Positions 46,627-56,697 are shown, counted from the first letter of the stretch. The stretch is DNA of 64,000 nt from an uncultured Gammaproteobacteria bacterium (GCA_937967995.1 CALBTB010000001.1:1-64000), one strand, 5' to 3'. Numbers and translations: made by a program. The notes: generated from the sequence alone by a model not told the origin.

Positions 46627-47640
46627 ATTAACGATTTACTTTCACAAGACGAAATTGATGCCTTATTACACGGCGTCGATAGTGGCGATGTAGAAACCGA
46701 AAATGAAGCCGCCTATGACGGTGTTGCACGTTCGTTTGACTTCGCCAGCCAGGATCGGATCGTCCGCGGCCGGATGCCGACTCTGGAAATGATCAATGAA
46801 CGGTTTGCACGTCATTTTCGAATCAGTTTCTTCAACATGTTGCGCCGTACCGCGGAAATTTCCGTCGGTGGTGTGCAGATGATGAAATTTTCCGAGTACA
46901 TGCACAGCCTGTTCGTGCCGACCAGTCTTAACCTGGTAAAGATCAATCCATTGCGTGGTAAAGCGCTGTGTGTCATCGATCCCAAGCTGGTTTTTATTAC
47001 GGTAGATAACTATTTTGGCGGTACCGGTCGCCATGCCAAGATAGAAGGTCGGGAATTTTCGCCGACCGAAACGCGTGTCATCAAAATTATTCTTGATCAG
47101 GCATTTGTCGATCTCAGGGAAGCCTGGAAACCGGTATTGCCCGTAGAGTTTCAGTTCGTGAGCATGGAAGTCAATCCGCAGTTCGCCAATATTGTCAGCC
47201 CATCGGAAGTTGTTGTCGTTACCAGTTTTCATGTTGAACTGGATGGGGGTGGCGGTACCTTTTATGTCGTTATGCCATATTCCATGCTGGAGCCAATACG
47301 TGATCTGCTGGATGCAGGATTGCAAAGTGATCAGTCAGAAAGGGATGAACGCTGGACGGTGGCTTTACGTGAAGATATCAAGGGCGCCGATATTAATATT
47401 AATTGCGAACTGACTGATGCGAAACTGAAACTCAGGGACTTACTGAATCTCAAGGAAGGCGACATCATTCCCATCAATTATCCGGACCGGGTCACACTGG
47501 TTGCTGAAGATGTGCCGGTGTTCAGAGGTATTTACGGGGTTCACAAAGGTGCCAAAGCAGTGAAGATTCTGGAAATGGTCGAACGGCCAAAAATCAGTGG
47601 CGATAATTTTGCACTGGTAGCAGCAGGAGTAGAGTCATGA
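46627..47640 (+). CDS. fliM: Flagellar switch protein FliM with ATT start codon
   Basis: A 337-residue C-ring switch protein. The conserved N-terminal CheY-binding peptide LLSQDEIDALLHG is encoded from 46627, where the only plausible start is ATT; no ATG, GTG or TTG exists in frame back to 46582, and AGGA (46616-46619) sits 7 bases before it. The first in-frame ATG (46774, residue 50) would delete the CheY-binding segment. The middle CheC-like domain and the C-terminal SpoA domain (LRDLLNLKEGDIIPINYPD) are intact. The stop overlaps fliN (ATGA). A sequencing error at 46627 is the main alternative. Confidence 0.9.
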   Translation: MNDLLSQDEIDALLHGVDSGDVETENEAAYDGVARSFDFASQDRIVRGRMPTLEMINERFARHFRISFFNMLRRTAEISVGGVQMMKFSEYMHSLFVPTSLNLVKINPLRGKALCVIDPKLVFITVDNYFGGTGRHAKIEGREFSPTETRVIKIILDQAFVDLREAWKPVLPVEFQFVSMEVNPQFANIVSPSEVVVVTSFHVELDGGGGTFYVVMPYSMLEPIRDLLDAGLQSDQSERDERWTVALREDIKGADININCELTDAKLKLRDLLNLKEGDIIPINYPDRVTLVAEDVPVFRGIYGVHKGAKAVKILEMVERPKISGDNFALVAAGVES

Positions 47641-48044
47641 GTGAGACGGATGTAGAAAACGAACAAGACAGCAATGTCATGGACGAGTGGGCAGATGCAC
47701 TGGCGGAAGCCGGTGATGGTGGCGATGCGGCACCGGCTGATTTGCAGGACCTGGTTGATGAAGGTGTTGCCAAAGGTGATGATGATGTCAACCTGGATGT
47801 CATCCTCGATATACCGGTCACCATTTCCATGGAAGTCGGCAGTACCAAAATCAATATTCGTAACCTGTTACAGCTTAACCAGGGTTCGGTTATTGAGCTT
47901 GACCGAATGGCCGGTGAGCCTCTGGACATCAAGGTTAATGGCACACTGATCGCTCATGGTGAAGTCGTGGTGGTGAATGAAAAATTCGGTATTCGCCTGA
48001 CGGATGTGATTAGTCCGGCCGAGCGCGTCAAGAAACTTAAATAA
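47637..48044 (+). CDS. fliN: Flagellar switch protein FliN
   Basis: A 135-residue C-ring protein. An acidic N-terminal 55 residues precede the SpoA domain VILDIPVTISMEVGSTKINIRNLL and LDIKVNGTLIAHGEVVVVNEKFGIR. It is translationally coupled to fliM. Confidence 0.96.
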   Translation: MSETDVENEQDSNVMDEWADALAEAGDGGDAAPADLQDLVDEGVAKGDDDVNLDVILDIPVTISMEVGSTKINIRNLLQLNQGSVIELDRMAGEPLDIKVNGTLIAHGEVVVVNEKFGIRLTDVISPAERVKKLK

Positions 48045-48058
48045 GGCAATGACTGAGT

Positions 48059-48496
48059 ATGTGGCGCGTATGGTTATTCAACCTGATTCTGTTCTGCTCG
48101 ACCCCGCTTTTCGCGCAGACACCTGATAAACAAGCCAAACCCGAAAAATCCACACTCACCGAAACGATCGGGGTCGGTGATTATTTTCAGGTGCTGGTCG
48201 GTTTGCTGGTTGTGGTGATTGCGATTGTTGCCATGGCATGGATGATTAAACGAATCGGTTATATTCAGACCGGCACTCAGGGAGCACTAAAAGTCATTGG
48301 TGGTCTGTCAATTGGTCAGCGCGAAAAACTGGTACTGGTGCAGGTAGGTAAACAGCAATTATTACTTGGTGTAGCACCGGGCAATATTTCCAAGTTGCAT
48401 GAACTTGATGAACCGATCGACACCGAAACCACATCACCTCAACCGGGAAATTTCTACGATAAGTTACAGTCCGTGCTCAAGGGTGAGCGCAAATGA
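48059..48496 (+). CDS. fliO: Flagellar export protein FliO
   Basis: 145 residues. A signal-like N-terminus (LFNLILFCSTPLFA) and a membrane segment (about 43-63, VLVGLLVVVIAIVAMAWMI) precede a cytosolic domain with GGLSIGQREKLVLVQVGKQQLLLG. It helps assemble the FliP ring. It overlaps fliP by 4 bases. Confidence 0.92.
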   Translation: MWRVWLFNLILFCSTPLFAQTPDKQAKPEKSTLTETIGVGDYFQVLVGLLVVVIAIVAMAWMIKRIGYIQTGTQGALKVIGGLSIGQREKLVLVQVGKQQLLLGVAPGNISKLHELDEPIDTETTSPQPGNFYDKLQSVLKGERK

Positions 48497-49251
48497 TGCC
48501 ACTTGTACTACGTGTTGCGATCGCCAGCACAGTAATGCTGTTATTACTGGGTTCACCGGACATATTACTGGCACAGGAAGGACTGCCCGCCATTACGGTT
48601 GTTAACGAAGGCGGCAACCAGACTTACAGCCTGAGTATTCAGGTGCTTCTGTTAATGACATTGCTGACGTTGCTACCGGCAGCGTTAATGATGATGACTT
48701 CGTTTACACGTATTATCGTGGTACTGGCGATCCTTCGCCAGGCATTAGGTCTGGTGCAAACGCCTTCATCTCAAACACTCATCGGCCTGGCGCTGTTCCT
48801 GACACTGTTTATTATGGCGCCGGTGTTTACCAAGATAAACACAGTTGCCGTACAACCTTACATGCAGGAACAGCTGACGTTCGAACAGGCAGTTGAAAAA
48901 GCCGGCGAACCGTTACAGACATTTATGCTGGCGCAAACGCGCGAATCTGATCTGGCCATGTTTGCCCGTATTGCCGGTGTCGAACAGGTGAGCAAGCCTG
49001 AAGAAATTCCTTTTCGCGTGCTGGTGCCGGCATTCGTAACCAGTGAATTAAAAACAGCGTTTCAGATCGGTTTCCTGTTGTTTATTCCTTTTCTGATTAT
49101 CGACCTTGTCGTGGCCAGTGTGTTGATGTCCATGGGTATGATGATGCTGTCGCCCATGATTATTTCACTGCCATTCAAGATTATGTTGTTTGTACTGGTG
49201 GATGGCTGGAACATCGTTATAGGAACGATTGCTTCCAGTTTTTTCCTGTGA
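48493..49251 (+). CDS. fliP: Flagellar export gate protein FliP
   Basis: A 252-residue export-gate subunit with a cleavable signal (to about residue 24) and four membrane segments. Conserved MMTSFTRIIVVLAILRQALG and IPFLIIDLVVASVLMSMGMMMLSP are present. Confidence 0.96.
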   Translation: MMPLVLRVAIASTVMLLLLGSPDILLAQEGLPAITVVNEGGNQTYSLSIQVLLLMTLLTLLPAALMMMTSFTRIIVVLAILRQALGLVQTPSSQTLIGLALFLTLFIMAPVFTKINTVAVQPYMQEQLTFEQAVEKAGEPLQTFMLAQTRESDLAMFARIAGVEQVSKPEEIPFRVLVPAFVTSELKTAFQIGFLLFIPFLIIDLVVASVLMSMGMMMLSPMIISLPFKIMLFVLVDGWNIVIGTIASSFFL

Positions 49252-49264
49252 CGAAGGTGAAGCG

Positions 49265-49534
49265 GTGACACCCGAAGCCATTATTGCCATTTTTCAGAAT
49301 ACGCTGCAGGTCATCCTGGTGATGCTGCTGGTTGTGCTGATTCCTGCGCTGGTGGTCGGTTTGCTGGTCAGTATGTTACAGGCAGCCACTCAGATTAACG
49401 AAATGACACTCAGTTTTATTCCAAAACTCATTATTACGGTACTGACTTTAATGATTGCCGGTCCCTGGTTACTGAACCTGATTATCGAGTTTACACAGGG
49501 GTTGATACATGACATTCCATATATCATTGGTTGA
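49265..49534 (+). CDS. fliQ: Flagellar export gate protein FliQ
   Basis: An 89-residue, two-membrane-segment export-gate subunit. GTG 49265 is chosen since the product then begins MTPEAIIAIFQNTLQV, as in relatives; the frame opens earlier (49229) inside fliP. AAGGTGAAG lies just upstream. Confidence 0.94.
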   Translation: MTPEAIIAIFQNTLQVILVMLLVVLIPALVVGLLVSMLQAATQINEMTLSFIPKLIITVLTLMIAGPWLLNLIIEFTQGLIHDIPYIIG

Positions 49535-49540
49535 TGCAAC

Positions 49541-50317
49541 ATGGTGTTTAAGAGTGCAGAACTGATTCAATTTGCCGGTGTTTTCCTGCTGCCGTTGTTT
49601 CGTGTTGCGGGACTGGTGATGACAGCACCGGTGTTTGGTGCCAAGACAGTGCCAATACGTGTACGGCTCGGTATCAGTGTTGCAATCACGGTATTGCTGT
49701 TACCACTGTTACCGGCACCACCTGCGGTCGACGTTTTTACACCTGTAATGGTACTTACCATCGGCATGCAATTGCTGATTGGCGTGCTAATGGGGTTTGC
49801 CCTGCAACTGGTCCTGGGGGCAGTTATTACCGGTGGCCAGGTTGTTGCCATGCAGATGGGTCTGGGTTTCGCTGCCATGGTGGACCCGCAAAACGGTGCG
49901 CAAACACCGGTATTGAGTCAGTTTTACGTGGTCATGGTCGTGCTTGTCTACCTGGCGTTAAACGGCCACCTGGTATTGTTTGAAGTGCTGGCAGACAGTT
50001 TTACCTGGATGCCCGTGTCACAGGCAGGGCTGGTGTTTACGGATTTCGAAGCACTGGTACGCTGGGGTGGGATTTTATTTTCCGGCGCACTGGGGCTGGC
50101 CATCCCGGCCATTGCGTCCTTGCTGATTGTGAATTTCACATTCGGCATCATGACCCGTGCCGCACCGCAGTTAAATATTTTTGCCGTCGGTTTTCCGATT
50201 ACCATGATGCTGGGGTTTGGTGTGATCTTTGCGACGTTACCCAGCGTTATTCCACATTCATCCGACATGTTTAACAGTGCCTACCAGTTCATCAAAACGG
50301 TATTGGGAGGCGCCTAG
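49541..50317 (+). CDS. fliR: Flagellar export gate protein FliR
   Basis: A 258-residue protein with six membrane segments. The conserved patterns FRVAGLVMTAPVFGAKTVP, GFAAMVDPQNGAQTPVLSQF and the C-terminal FAVGFPITMMLGFG are visible. It starts 6 bases after fliQ. Confidence 0.95.
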   Translation: MVFKSAELIQFAGVFLLPLFRVAGLVMTAPVFGAKTVPIRVRLGISVAITVLLLPLLPAPPAVDVFTPVMVLTIGMQLLIGVLMGFALQLVLGAVITGGQVVAMQMGLGFAAMVDPQNGAQTPVLSQFYVVMVVLVYLALNGHLVLFEVLADSFTWMPVSQAGLVFTDFEALVRWGGILFSGALGLAIPAIASLLIVNFTFGIMTRAAPQLNIFAVGFPITMMLGFGVIFATLPSVIPHSSDMFNSAYQFIKTVLGGA

Positions 50318-50322
50318 GTAGT

Positions 50323-51456
50323 ATGGCGGAAGATACCGGACAGGAACGCACCCAGGAGGCCACCCCGCGCCGCAAACAGCAGGCGAAGGAACGTGGCCAG
50401 GTTGCCAATTCACGTGAACTTAACAGCATGCTGATGCTGTTAAGTGGTGGCGCGGCGGCAGCCATGCTGGGCCCATACACGGTCGGACAAATCGTGGCGA
50501 TTTTCCAGAAATACCTGAACCCGGATCGCGACATGATTTATGACCCGTCAAAGATGATTACGTTATTCGGTGATGCTGTCATGGACGCGTTGTGGGGATT
50601 GCTGCCGTTTTTTTTAATCGTCACGGTCGCGGCGATCGCCGGGCCTTTAATGATAGGTGGTTTGAATTTCAGTTCACAGGCACTGGCGCTAAAACTTGAC
50701 AAACTGGATCCGGTAAAAGGTATGAAGCGCATCTTCGCCTGGCGTGGTTTGGTCGAATTATTAAAAGCACTGGCCAAATTTATTGTCATCGGTTCGGTGG
50801 CAATCCTGTTTTTATATAGTCAGTCTGAACATTACATCGGGCTGGGTTACCAGTCTGTCATGCAGGCCCTGGCCCATGCCGGTGATTTACTGGTGTGGGG
50901 TTTCATCGCTATTTCCGCCACCATGATCCTGATCGCCATGGCCGATGTACCTTTCCAGTTATGGGACCACGCGCAGCAACTAAAAATGACCCATCAGGAA
51001 GTGCGTGATGACAACAAGGACACGGAAGGTGATCCGGAATTACGTGCCCGTGTGCGCCGCATGCAACGTGAGATGGCACAACGCCGCATGATGGCAGAAG
51101 TACCGACCGCCGATGTCGTCATTACCAACCCGGAACATTACTCCGTCGCACTCAAATATGACTCGGAGAATATGGGTGCACCAATCGTGGTGGCGAAAGG
51201 TGTCGACATGATCGCGATGCAGATTAGAAAAATTGCCAACGAGTATGATGTTCCGATACTTGCAGCACCTCCGTTAGCCCGTGCCCTGCACAATACGACT
51301 GAACTGAACGATGAAATACCGGCAGGATTATATCTGGCGGTTGCCAAGGTCCTGGCTTATGTCTTCCAGTTAAAACAGAAGCCGTACTGGAAGCGTGAAA
51401 AACAGCATCGCCTGGATGATCTTCCAATCCCGGATGATATGCAATTTGACAGTTAA
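50323..51456 (+). CDS. flhB: Flagellar export specificity switch FlhB
   Basis: A 377-residue protein with four membrane segments and a cytosolic domain that self-cleaves at NPEH (VVITNPEHYSVALKYD). The cleavage switches export from rod/hook to filament substrates. The N-terminal GQERTQEATPRRKQQAKERG is canonical. Confidence 0.96.
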   Translation: MAEDTGQERTQEATPRRKQQAKERGQVANSRELNSMLMLLSGGAAAAMLGPYTVGQIVAIFQKYLNPDRDMIYDPSKMITLFGDAVMDALWGLLPFFLIVTVAAIAGPLMIGGLNFSSQALALKLDKLDPVKGMKRIFAWRGLVELLKALAKFIVIGSVAILFLYSQSEHYIGLGYQSVMQALAHAGDLLVWGFIAISATMILIAMADVPFQLWDHAQQLKMTHQEVRDDNKDTEGDPELRARVRRMQREMAQRRMMAEVPTADVVITNPEHYSVALKYDSENMGAPIVVAKGVDMIAMQIRKIANEYDVPILAAPPLARALHNTTELNDEIPAGLYLAVAKVLAYVFQLKQKPYWKREKQHRLDDLPIPDDMQFDS

Positions 51457-51481
51457 CGTACCAACAGGAATATAAAACAAC

Positions 51482-53596
51482 ATGGCAGAACAGGCCGCAG
51501 TCATACAATCCATCAAGAGTATCGGACGCCGGGGACTCGGTGCGCCATTACTCATGATGGCGATGATGGCCATGATCATCGTTCCGATGGCGCCGTTTGC
51601 GCTGGACGTGATGTTCAGTTTCAATATTTCTCTGGCACTAATTATTCTGCTTGTAACGGTCTACACCAAGCGGCCGCTGGATTTCGCCCTGTTCCCCACG
51701 GTGTTATTGATCACCACGTTGTTGCGACTTGCATTAAACGTGGCATCCACACGTATCGTGCTGCTCGATGGTCATACCGGAACAGATGCAGCCGGTCAGG
51801 TTATCAAGGCATTTGGTGAATTTGTTGTTGGTGGTAATTATGCAGTCGGTCTGGTTGTCTTTCTGATCCTCATCATCATTAACTTTGTCGTGATTACCAA
51901 GGGTGCGACACGTATCTCGGAAGTCAGTGCCCGCTTTACCCTGGATGCCATGCCCGGCAAACAAATGGCCATTGATGCTGACCTGAATGCCGGGTTGATC
52001 GAACAGGATGAAGCGCGTCGACGTCGTACCGAAATAAGCGATGAAGCGGAATTCTACGGCTCCATGGACGGTGCCAGTAAATTCGTGCGCGGTGATGCCG
52101 TGGCAGGCATCCTGATTCTGTTGATCAATATTATTGGTGGTCTGGCGATTGGTCTGTTGCAACATGATCTGTCGTTTTCACAGGCAGCACGTAACTATAC
52201 GTTATTAACCATTGGTGACGGTCTGGTGGCACAGATTCCGGCACTGTTACTGTCCACCGCGGCCGGTATTATCATCACCAGGGTGTCCAGTTCACAGGAC
52301 ATGGGTGAACAGGTTCTGCAACAGTTATTCAACAACCCGAAATCACTCTGGGTTACCGCCGGCATACTCGGCATCATGGGCATTATTCCGGGTATGCCAA
52401 ACGTGGCATTCCTGTCACTGGCCATCATCTGTGCGTTTGGTGCATATATGATCCAGCAACATCAAAAGCGTGCCCAGCAACAGGCTGTGAAGGTCGAAGA
52501 AAAACCCGCGGCGCCTGAGTCAACCGAACTGAGCTGGGATGATGTGCAGCCATTAGATGCCGTCGGTCTTGAAGTTGGTTATCGCCTGATACCAATGGTG
52601 GACAAGCAGCAGGGTGGTCAGTTGATGCCGCGCATTCGTGGTGTGCGTAAAAAACTTTCCCAGGAACTGGGTTTCCTGATTCCACCAGTGCATATTCGCG
52701 ATAACCTGGATTTACCTGCCAGTGCCTATCGCATTACGTTAATGGGTGTAACGCTGGGTGAGGCGGAAGTGTTTCCGGAACGGGATCTGGCGATCAACCC
52801 GGGCCAGGTATTCGGTGTTCTGCAGGGAGTCGAAACCCGTGACCCGGCATTTGGCCTTGAGGCTGTCTGGATTGAACCGTCGCAGCGTGATCAGGCACAG
52901 ACATTTGGCTATACCGTGGTGGATGCCAACACGGTGATCGCCACACACCTCAGCCAGCTTGTTAAAACCCATGGGCATGAACTGCTGGGTCATGAAGAGG
53001 TACAGCATATTCTCGACATGTTGAGTAAGTCGGCACCCAAACTGGTTGAACACCTCACACCGGAGACCCTGCCGCTGGGCACGATCGTCAAAGTCCTGCA
53101 GAACCTGCTCGAAGAAGGCGTGGCGATTCGGGATATTCGTACCATTGCCGAAACCTTGGCGGAGCATGGCAGCCGGAGTCAAGACCCTGACGTCCTGACA
53201 GCTTCGGTACGTGTGGCACTGGGCCGATCAATTACTCAGCAAATCAATGGCATGGCGCTGGAACTTCCGGTGATTACGCTGGATCCGTCACTGGAACAGT
53301 TGTTGCATCAGACTATTCAGGCAAGTGAAACAGGGGCAATGAACATCGAACCCGGCCTGGCCGAACGGATCCACAGTTCATTGCAACAGGCGACACAGGA
53401 ACAGGAACAGGCGGGATTACCTGCTGTATTACTGGTGTCAGCCTTACTCAGACCGATGTTAGCCAGGTTTGTCAGACACACGATACCGGGATTGCATGTG
53501 TTGTCGTATAACGAGATACCGAGTGACAAACAGATCAAGATCGTGGCGACCGTGGGTCAGGTAGCTCAGGGACAGGTTCAGTCTGGAAATGCTTAG
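51482..53596 (+). CDS. flhA: Flagellar export gate protein FlhA
   Basis: A 704-residue protein with about eight membrane segments (to about residue 325) and a large cytosolic substrate/chaperone-docking domain. The FHIPEP-region signature TRISEVSARFTLDAMPGKQMAIDADLNAG is present. AGGA lies before ATG 51482, 25 bases after flhB. Confidence 0.97.
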   Translation: MAEQAAVIQSIKSIGRRGLGAPLLMMAMMAMIIVPMAPFALDVMFSFNISLALIILLVTVYTKRPLDFALFPTVLLITTLLRLALNVASTRIVLLDGHTGTDAAGQVIKAFGEFVVGGNYAVGLVVFLILIIINFVVITKGATRISEVSARFTLDAMPGKQMAIDADLNAGLIEQDEARRRRTEISDEAEFYGSMDGASKFVRGDAVAGILILLINIIGGLAIGLLQHDLSFSQAARNYTLLTIGDGLVAQIPALLLSTAAGIIITRVSSSQDMGEQVLQQLFNNPKSLWVTAGILGIMGIIPGMPNVAFLSLAIICAFGAYMIQQHQKRAQQQAVKVEEKPAAPESTELSWDDVQPLDAVGLEVGYRLIPMVDKQQGGQLMPRIRGVRKKLSQELGFLIPPVHIRDNLDLPASAYRITLMGVTLGEAEVFPERDLAINPGQVFGVLQGVETRDPAFGLEAVWIEPSQRDQAQTFGYTVVDANTVIATHLSQLVKTHGHELLGHEEVQHILDMLSKSAPKLVEHLTPETLPLGTIVKVLQNLLEEGVAIRDIRTIAETLAEHGSRSQDPDVLTASVRVALGRSITQQINGMALELPVITLDPSLEQLLHQTIQASETGAMNIEPGLAERIHSSLQQATQEQEQAGLPAVLLVSALLRPMLARFVRHTIPGLHVLSYNEIPSDKQIKIVATVGQVAQGQVQSGNA

Positions 53597-53613
53597 TTGA
53601 AAGAAGGTAGCAC

Positions 53614-54867
53614 ATGAAAATCAAACGATTTACCGGACCGGATATGCGTCATGCCATCAAGAGAGTGCGAGAAGCACTGGGTCCTGACGCCGTCATACTG
53701 TCGAACCAGACCAACAGCAACGGTGTGGAAGTGGTTGCCGCAGTCGAATATGACGAAAGCCTGCTGGGCACGAGTGGAATGACCAGTTCTACTCGCATTG
53801 AAAGCAGCGATCAGGATGTCGATCGCGAAGACATCTGGAATGATGTACGTTATGGCCGCAATATTCCGGAGTCCAAACCCGCCGTCGCAAAACGTCGCAC
53901 AACCGATGCAATGACCACCACAAATGATTCCTCGTTTCGCGAGATGCAGTCAGAAATTAAATCCCTGCGCGGTTTATTACTGAACCAGATGTCCGGTCTG
54001 GCCTGGGGCAACGAAACCCGCAATCATCCTTTACGTGCAAGATTGTTACAGCGTTTGATGGCGTTGGGTCTGAGCCCGCACCTGGCGCGTGAAATTTCGG
54101 AACAGGTCAGGGAATCTGATGACATGGATCAAAACTGGCGCATGGCGCTGGGTTTGCTTGCACATCGGTTACCGGTTGGCAACGATGCCATTTTGAATAA
54201 ACAGCAGAACATTGTTGCCGTGGTCGGGGCAACCGGTGTCGGTAAAACCACGACCATAGCGAAGCTTGCCGCACGTTATATTTTGCGTCATGGCAAGGGT
54301 CGTGTTGCGCTGGTAACAACGGATAATTACCGTGTTGCGGCGCATGAACAGCTGCGCAGTTATGCACGCATCATGGGTGCACCACTGCGGGTTGCCAGCG
54401 ATCTGGAAAGTCTGCAGGACGTCCTGCTGGCGTTTCGAGACAAGGAGCTGGTGCTCATCGATACTGCCGGCATGAGTCAGCGTGATATGCGACTCAATGA
54501 ACAATTTAATTTGCTTACCAAAAGCGGTTACGACATTAACACCTACCTGGCAATGGCGACCAACAGTCAACGTGGTGTGTTGTCCGACGTGGTACGTGGC
54601 TTCAAATCCGTACCGCTGGCAGGTTGCATCCTCACCAAGGTGGACGAAACCATCAGTCTCGGTGGTGCACTTTCGGTGGCGATCGAACAGGACTTACCGG
54701 TTTCTTATGTGAGCGACGGACAACAGGTACCGGAAGATCTGCATCCCGCCCGTTCGCATACGCTGGTCAGTCGGGCCGTCGCCATCATGCAGGAAGTTGG
54801 TGTAGGTAGCCGTGAAGATCCGGTTTCACAGATGATCGGTGGCATGGCTGCACATGCAAATGGTTGA
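53614..54867 (+). CDS. flhF: Polar flagellum GTPase FlhF
   Basis: A 417-residue SRP-type GTPase that places the flagellum at the cell pole. It has an N-terminal B domain (MKIKRFTGPDMRHAIKRVREALG), a linker, and the NG domain with GATGVGKTTTIAKLAARY and VLIDTAGMSQRD. Presence with FleN is typical of polar flagellates. Confidence 0.95.
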   Translation: MKIKRFTGPDMRHAIKRVREALGPDAVILSNQTNSNGVEVVAAVEYDESLLGTSGMTSSTRIESSDQDVDREDIWNDVRYGRNIPESKPAVAKRRTTDAMTTTNDSSFREMQSEIKSLRGLLLNQMSGLAWGNETRNHPLRARLLQRLMALGLSPHLAREISEQVRESDDMDQNWRMALGLLAHRLPVGNDAILNKQQNIVAVVGATGVGKTTTIAKLAARYILRHGKGRVALVTTDNYRVAAHEQLRSYARIMGAPLRVASDLESLQDVLLAFRDKELVLIDTAGMSQRDMRLNEQFNLLTKSGYDINTYLAMATNSQRGVLSDVVRGFKSVPLAGCILTKVDETISLGGALSVAIEQDLPVSYVSDGQQVPEDLHPARSHTLVSRAVAIMQEVGVGSREDPVSQMIGGMAAHANG

Positions 54868-55750
54868 GCAAACAAACAGTGATCAGGCAGCAGGACTAAG
54901 ACGAATGGCAAAACCGCATCCAGTCAGAGTCATCGCCGTTACCGGTGGTAAAGGTGGTGTAGGTAAAACCAATGTATCCATTAACCTTGCGATGGCATTT
55001 GCACATAATGACAAGAAGGTTATGGTCATGGACGCCGACCTGGGACTGGCAAACATCGATGTCCTGCTGGGGTTACACCCAAAAGCCAATCTGCAGCATG
55101 TCATTAACGGTGAGCGTACGCTGGAAGAGGTGATCGTAGATGGCCCAGCCGGTGTCAAAATTATACCGGCGGCATCAGGAATTCAGAAGATGGCCGAACT
55201 TGGCCCTGAAGCCCATGCGGGTATTATCCAGGCCTTTAGTGAGCTTTCCCTGGATCTGGATGTCCTGATCGTGGATACGGCGGCCGGAATCTCAGATGTG
55301 GTCACCAGTTTCACTCGAGCGGCCCAGGAAGTTGTCGTCGTGGTCTGTGACGAACCGGCATCCATCACCGATGCCTATGCGATTATCAAACTGCTGAGCC
55401 GGGAACATGGTATGTTTCGCTTCAGAATTCTGGCTAATCGGGCACAAAGTGCGCAGCAGGGCCGTGAAATCTATAACAAAATTCTCAAAGTCACTGACCG
55501 TTTCCTTGATGTTGCGCTAGACTATATGGGGTACGTCCCAGAAGACGAATATTTGCGCAAGTCGGTCAAGAAGCAGCGACCCGTTGTCGAGGCATTTCCT
55601 CGCAGCAAGTCTGCGCAAGCTTTCGCCACCCTGGCAGACAAGGCAGACAAGTGGCCATTACCGGCCGCAGCCAGTGGACATCTGGAATTTTTTGTTGAAC
55701 GGTTGATTACACCGTTTGCAACTGACACGGAAATAGAGGCGGTTTCATGA
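54860..55750 (+). CDS. fleN: Flagellar number regulator FleN (FlhG)
   Basis: About 296 residues from ATG 54860, where the N-terminus resembles the DQAAGLRRM activation helix (in-frame ATG 54854 and GTG 54839 are alternatives). The MinD-type ATPase has the deviant Walker A TGGKGGVGKTNVSINLA and VMDADLGLANIDVLLG. It limits flagellar number by restraining FleQ. It overlaps flhF by 8 bases and fliA by 4. Confidence 0.94.
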   Translation: MVEQTNSDQAAGLRRMAKPHPVRVIAVTGGKGGVGKTNVSINLAMAFAHNDKKVMVMDADLGLANIDVLLGLHPKANLQHVINGERTLEEVIVDGPAGVKIIPAASGIQKMAELGPEAHAGIIQAFSELSLDLDVLIVDTAAGISDVVTSFTRAAQEVVVVVCDEPASITDAYAIIKLLSREHGMFRFRILANRAQSAQQGREIYNKILKVTDRFLDVALDYMGYVPEDEYLRKSVKKQRPVVEAFPRSKSAQAFATLADKADKWPLPAAASGHLEFFVERLITPFATDTEIEAVS

Positions 55751-56484
55751 GCGGGGCAGCCATGTATGTAACAGAGCGACAAATGACCTCTCATAACGAG
55801 CTAGTTGAAAAACATGCAGCATTGGTCAAGCGTATCGCCTGTCATTTGATTAATCGCTTGCCGGCAAGCGTGCAGCTGGAAGACCTGATCCAGGCCGGCA
55901 TGATTGGTCTGCTTGAGGCGGCGCGTAATTATGACGAGCGGCAGGGTGCCAGTTTTGAGACCTATGCCGGTATTCGCATACGCGGCTCCATGCTGGATGA
56001 AATACGTAAAAACGACTGGGCACCACGTTCCGTGCATCGCAAGGCCCGAATGGTGGCAGAAGCGGTACGCGAAATTGAAAATGAGCAGGGGCGTGATGCG
56101 CGCGATACGGAAATTGCCGAGTCGCTGGATATGTCCCTGGAAGACTACTACCGCATATTGCAGGATAACAGTTACCACAAAGTGCTCAGTGTCGAGGACA
56201 TGGGGCTGGGTGAAGAATCACTGCTCGACAACCTGTCCGATAATGCTCCGGGTATTCTCGATGGACTGCAAAAGGAAGACATGCAACGCATCGTTTCCGA
56301 AGCGATTGCCAGCCTGCCGGAACGGGAACGACTGGTCATGGCCCTGTACTATGACGAAGAGCTCAATCTCCGTGAAATTGGTGCGGTTATGGGCGTGAGT
56401 GAATCCCGGGTTAGCCAGATACACTCACAGGCGGTTATCCGCCTGCAGGCCAGAATGGCCAACCGCCTCAACGAAACCGCCTGA
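55747..56484 (+). CDS. fliA: Flagellar sigma factor FliA (sigma-28)
   Basis: A 245-residue sigma factor with regions 2 (LEDLIQAGMIGLLEAARNYD), 3 and 4 (LPERERLVMALYYDEELNLREIGAVMGVSESRVSQIHSQA). The four sigma-28 type promoters noted here (cheY, motAB, REC-CheC and tentatively HDOD) are its expected targets. Its start overlaps the fleN stop. Confidence 0.97.
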   Translation: MSGAAMYVTERQMTSHNELVEKHAALVKRIACHLINRLPASVQLEDLIQAGMIGLLEAARNYDERQGASFETYAGIRIRGSMLDEIRKNDWAPRSVHRKARMVAEAVREIENEQGRDARDTEIAESLDMSLEDYYRILQDNSYHKVLSVEDMGLGEESLLDNLSDNAPGILDGLQKEDMQRIVSEAIASLPERERLVMALYYDEELNLREIGAVMGVSESRVSQIHSQAVIRLQARMANRLNETA

Positions 56485-56579
56485 ATTCCCATTTGGCGGG
56501 TTTTTAACGCCCAATTACAACTTCTTTTTACCCCTTCATTTCACTGGACTTTTTTCCAGTACTGCCGGCTCAGGCGCAT

Positions 56580-56606
56580 TAAATCTTTTCAAATCCCGTC
56601 CGATAC
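56580..56606 (+). promoter_or_regulatory. Sigma-28 (FliA) promoter of cheY operon
   Basis: TAAATCTT (56580-56587), an 11-base spacer and TCCGATAC (56599-56606) match the FliA consensus with exact spacing. The leader to cheY would be about 85 bases. Confidence 0.7.
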
Positions 56607-56697
56607 TACTTGATGTGTAGCCCAGCCTCACGGGTGTATTCGTGAGCTGAACACGGCACTCAGGTTAGACAGTAATCAGGAAATCTGGAGGGATTTC

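Noticed and set aside
46774..47640. fliM starting at ATG 46774
   Set aside because: This would remove 49 conserved residues including the CheY-binding peptide that are clearly encoded upstream in frame.
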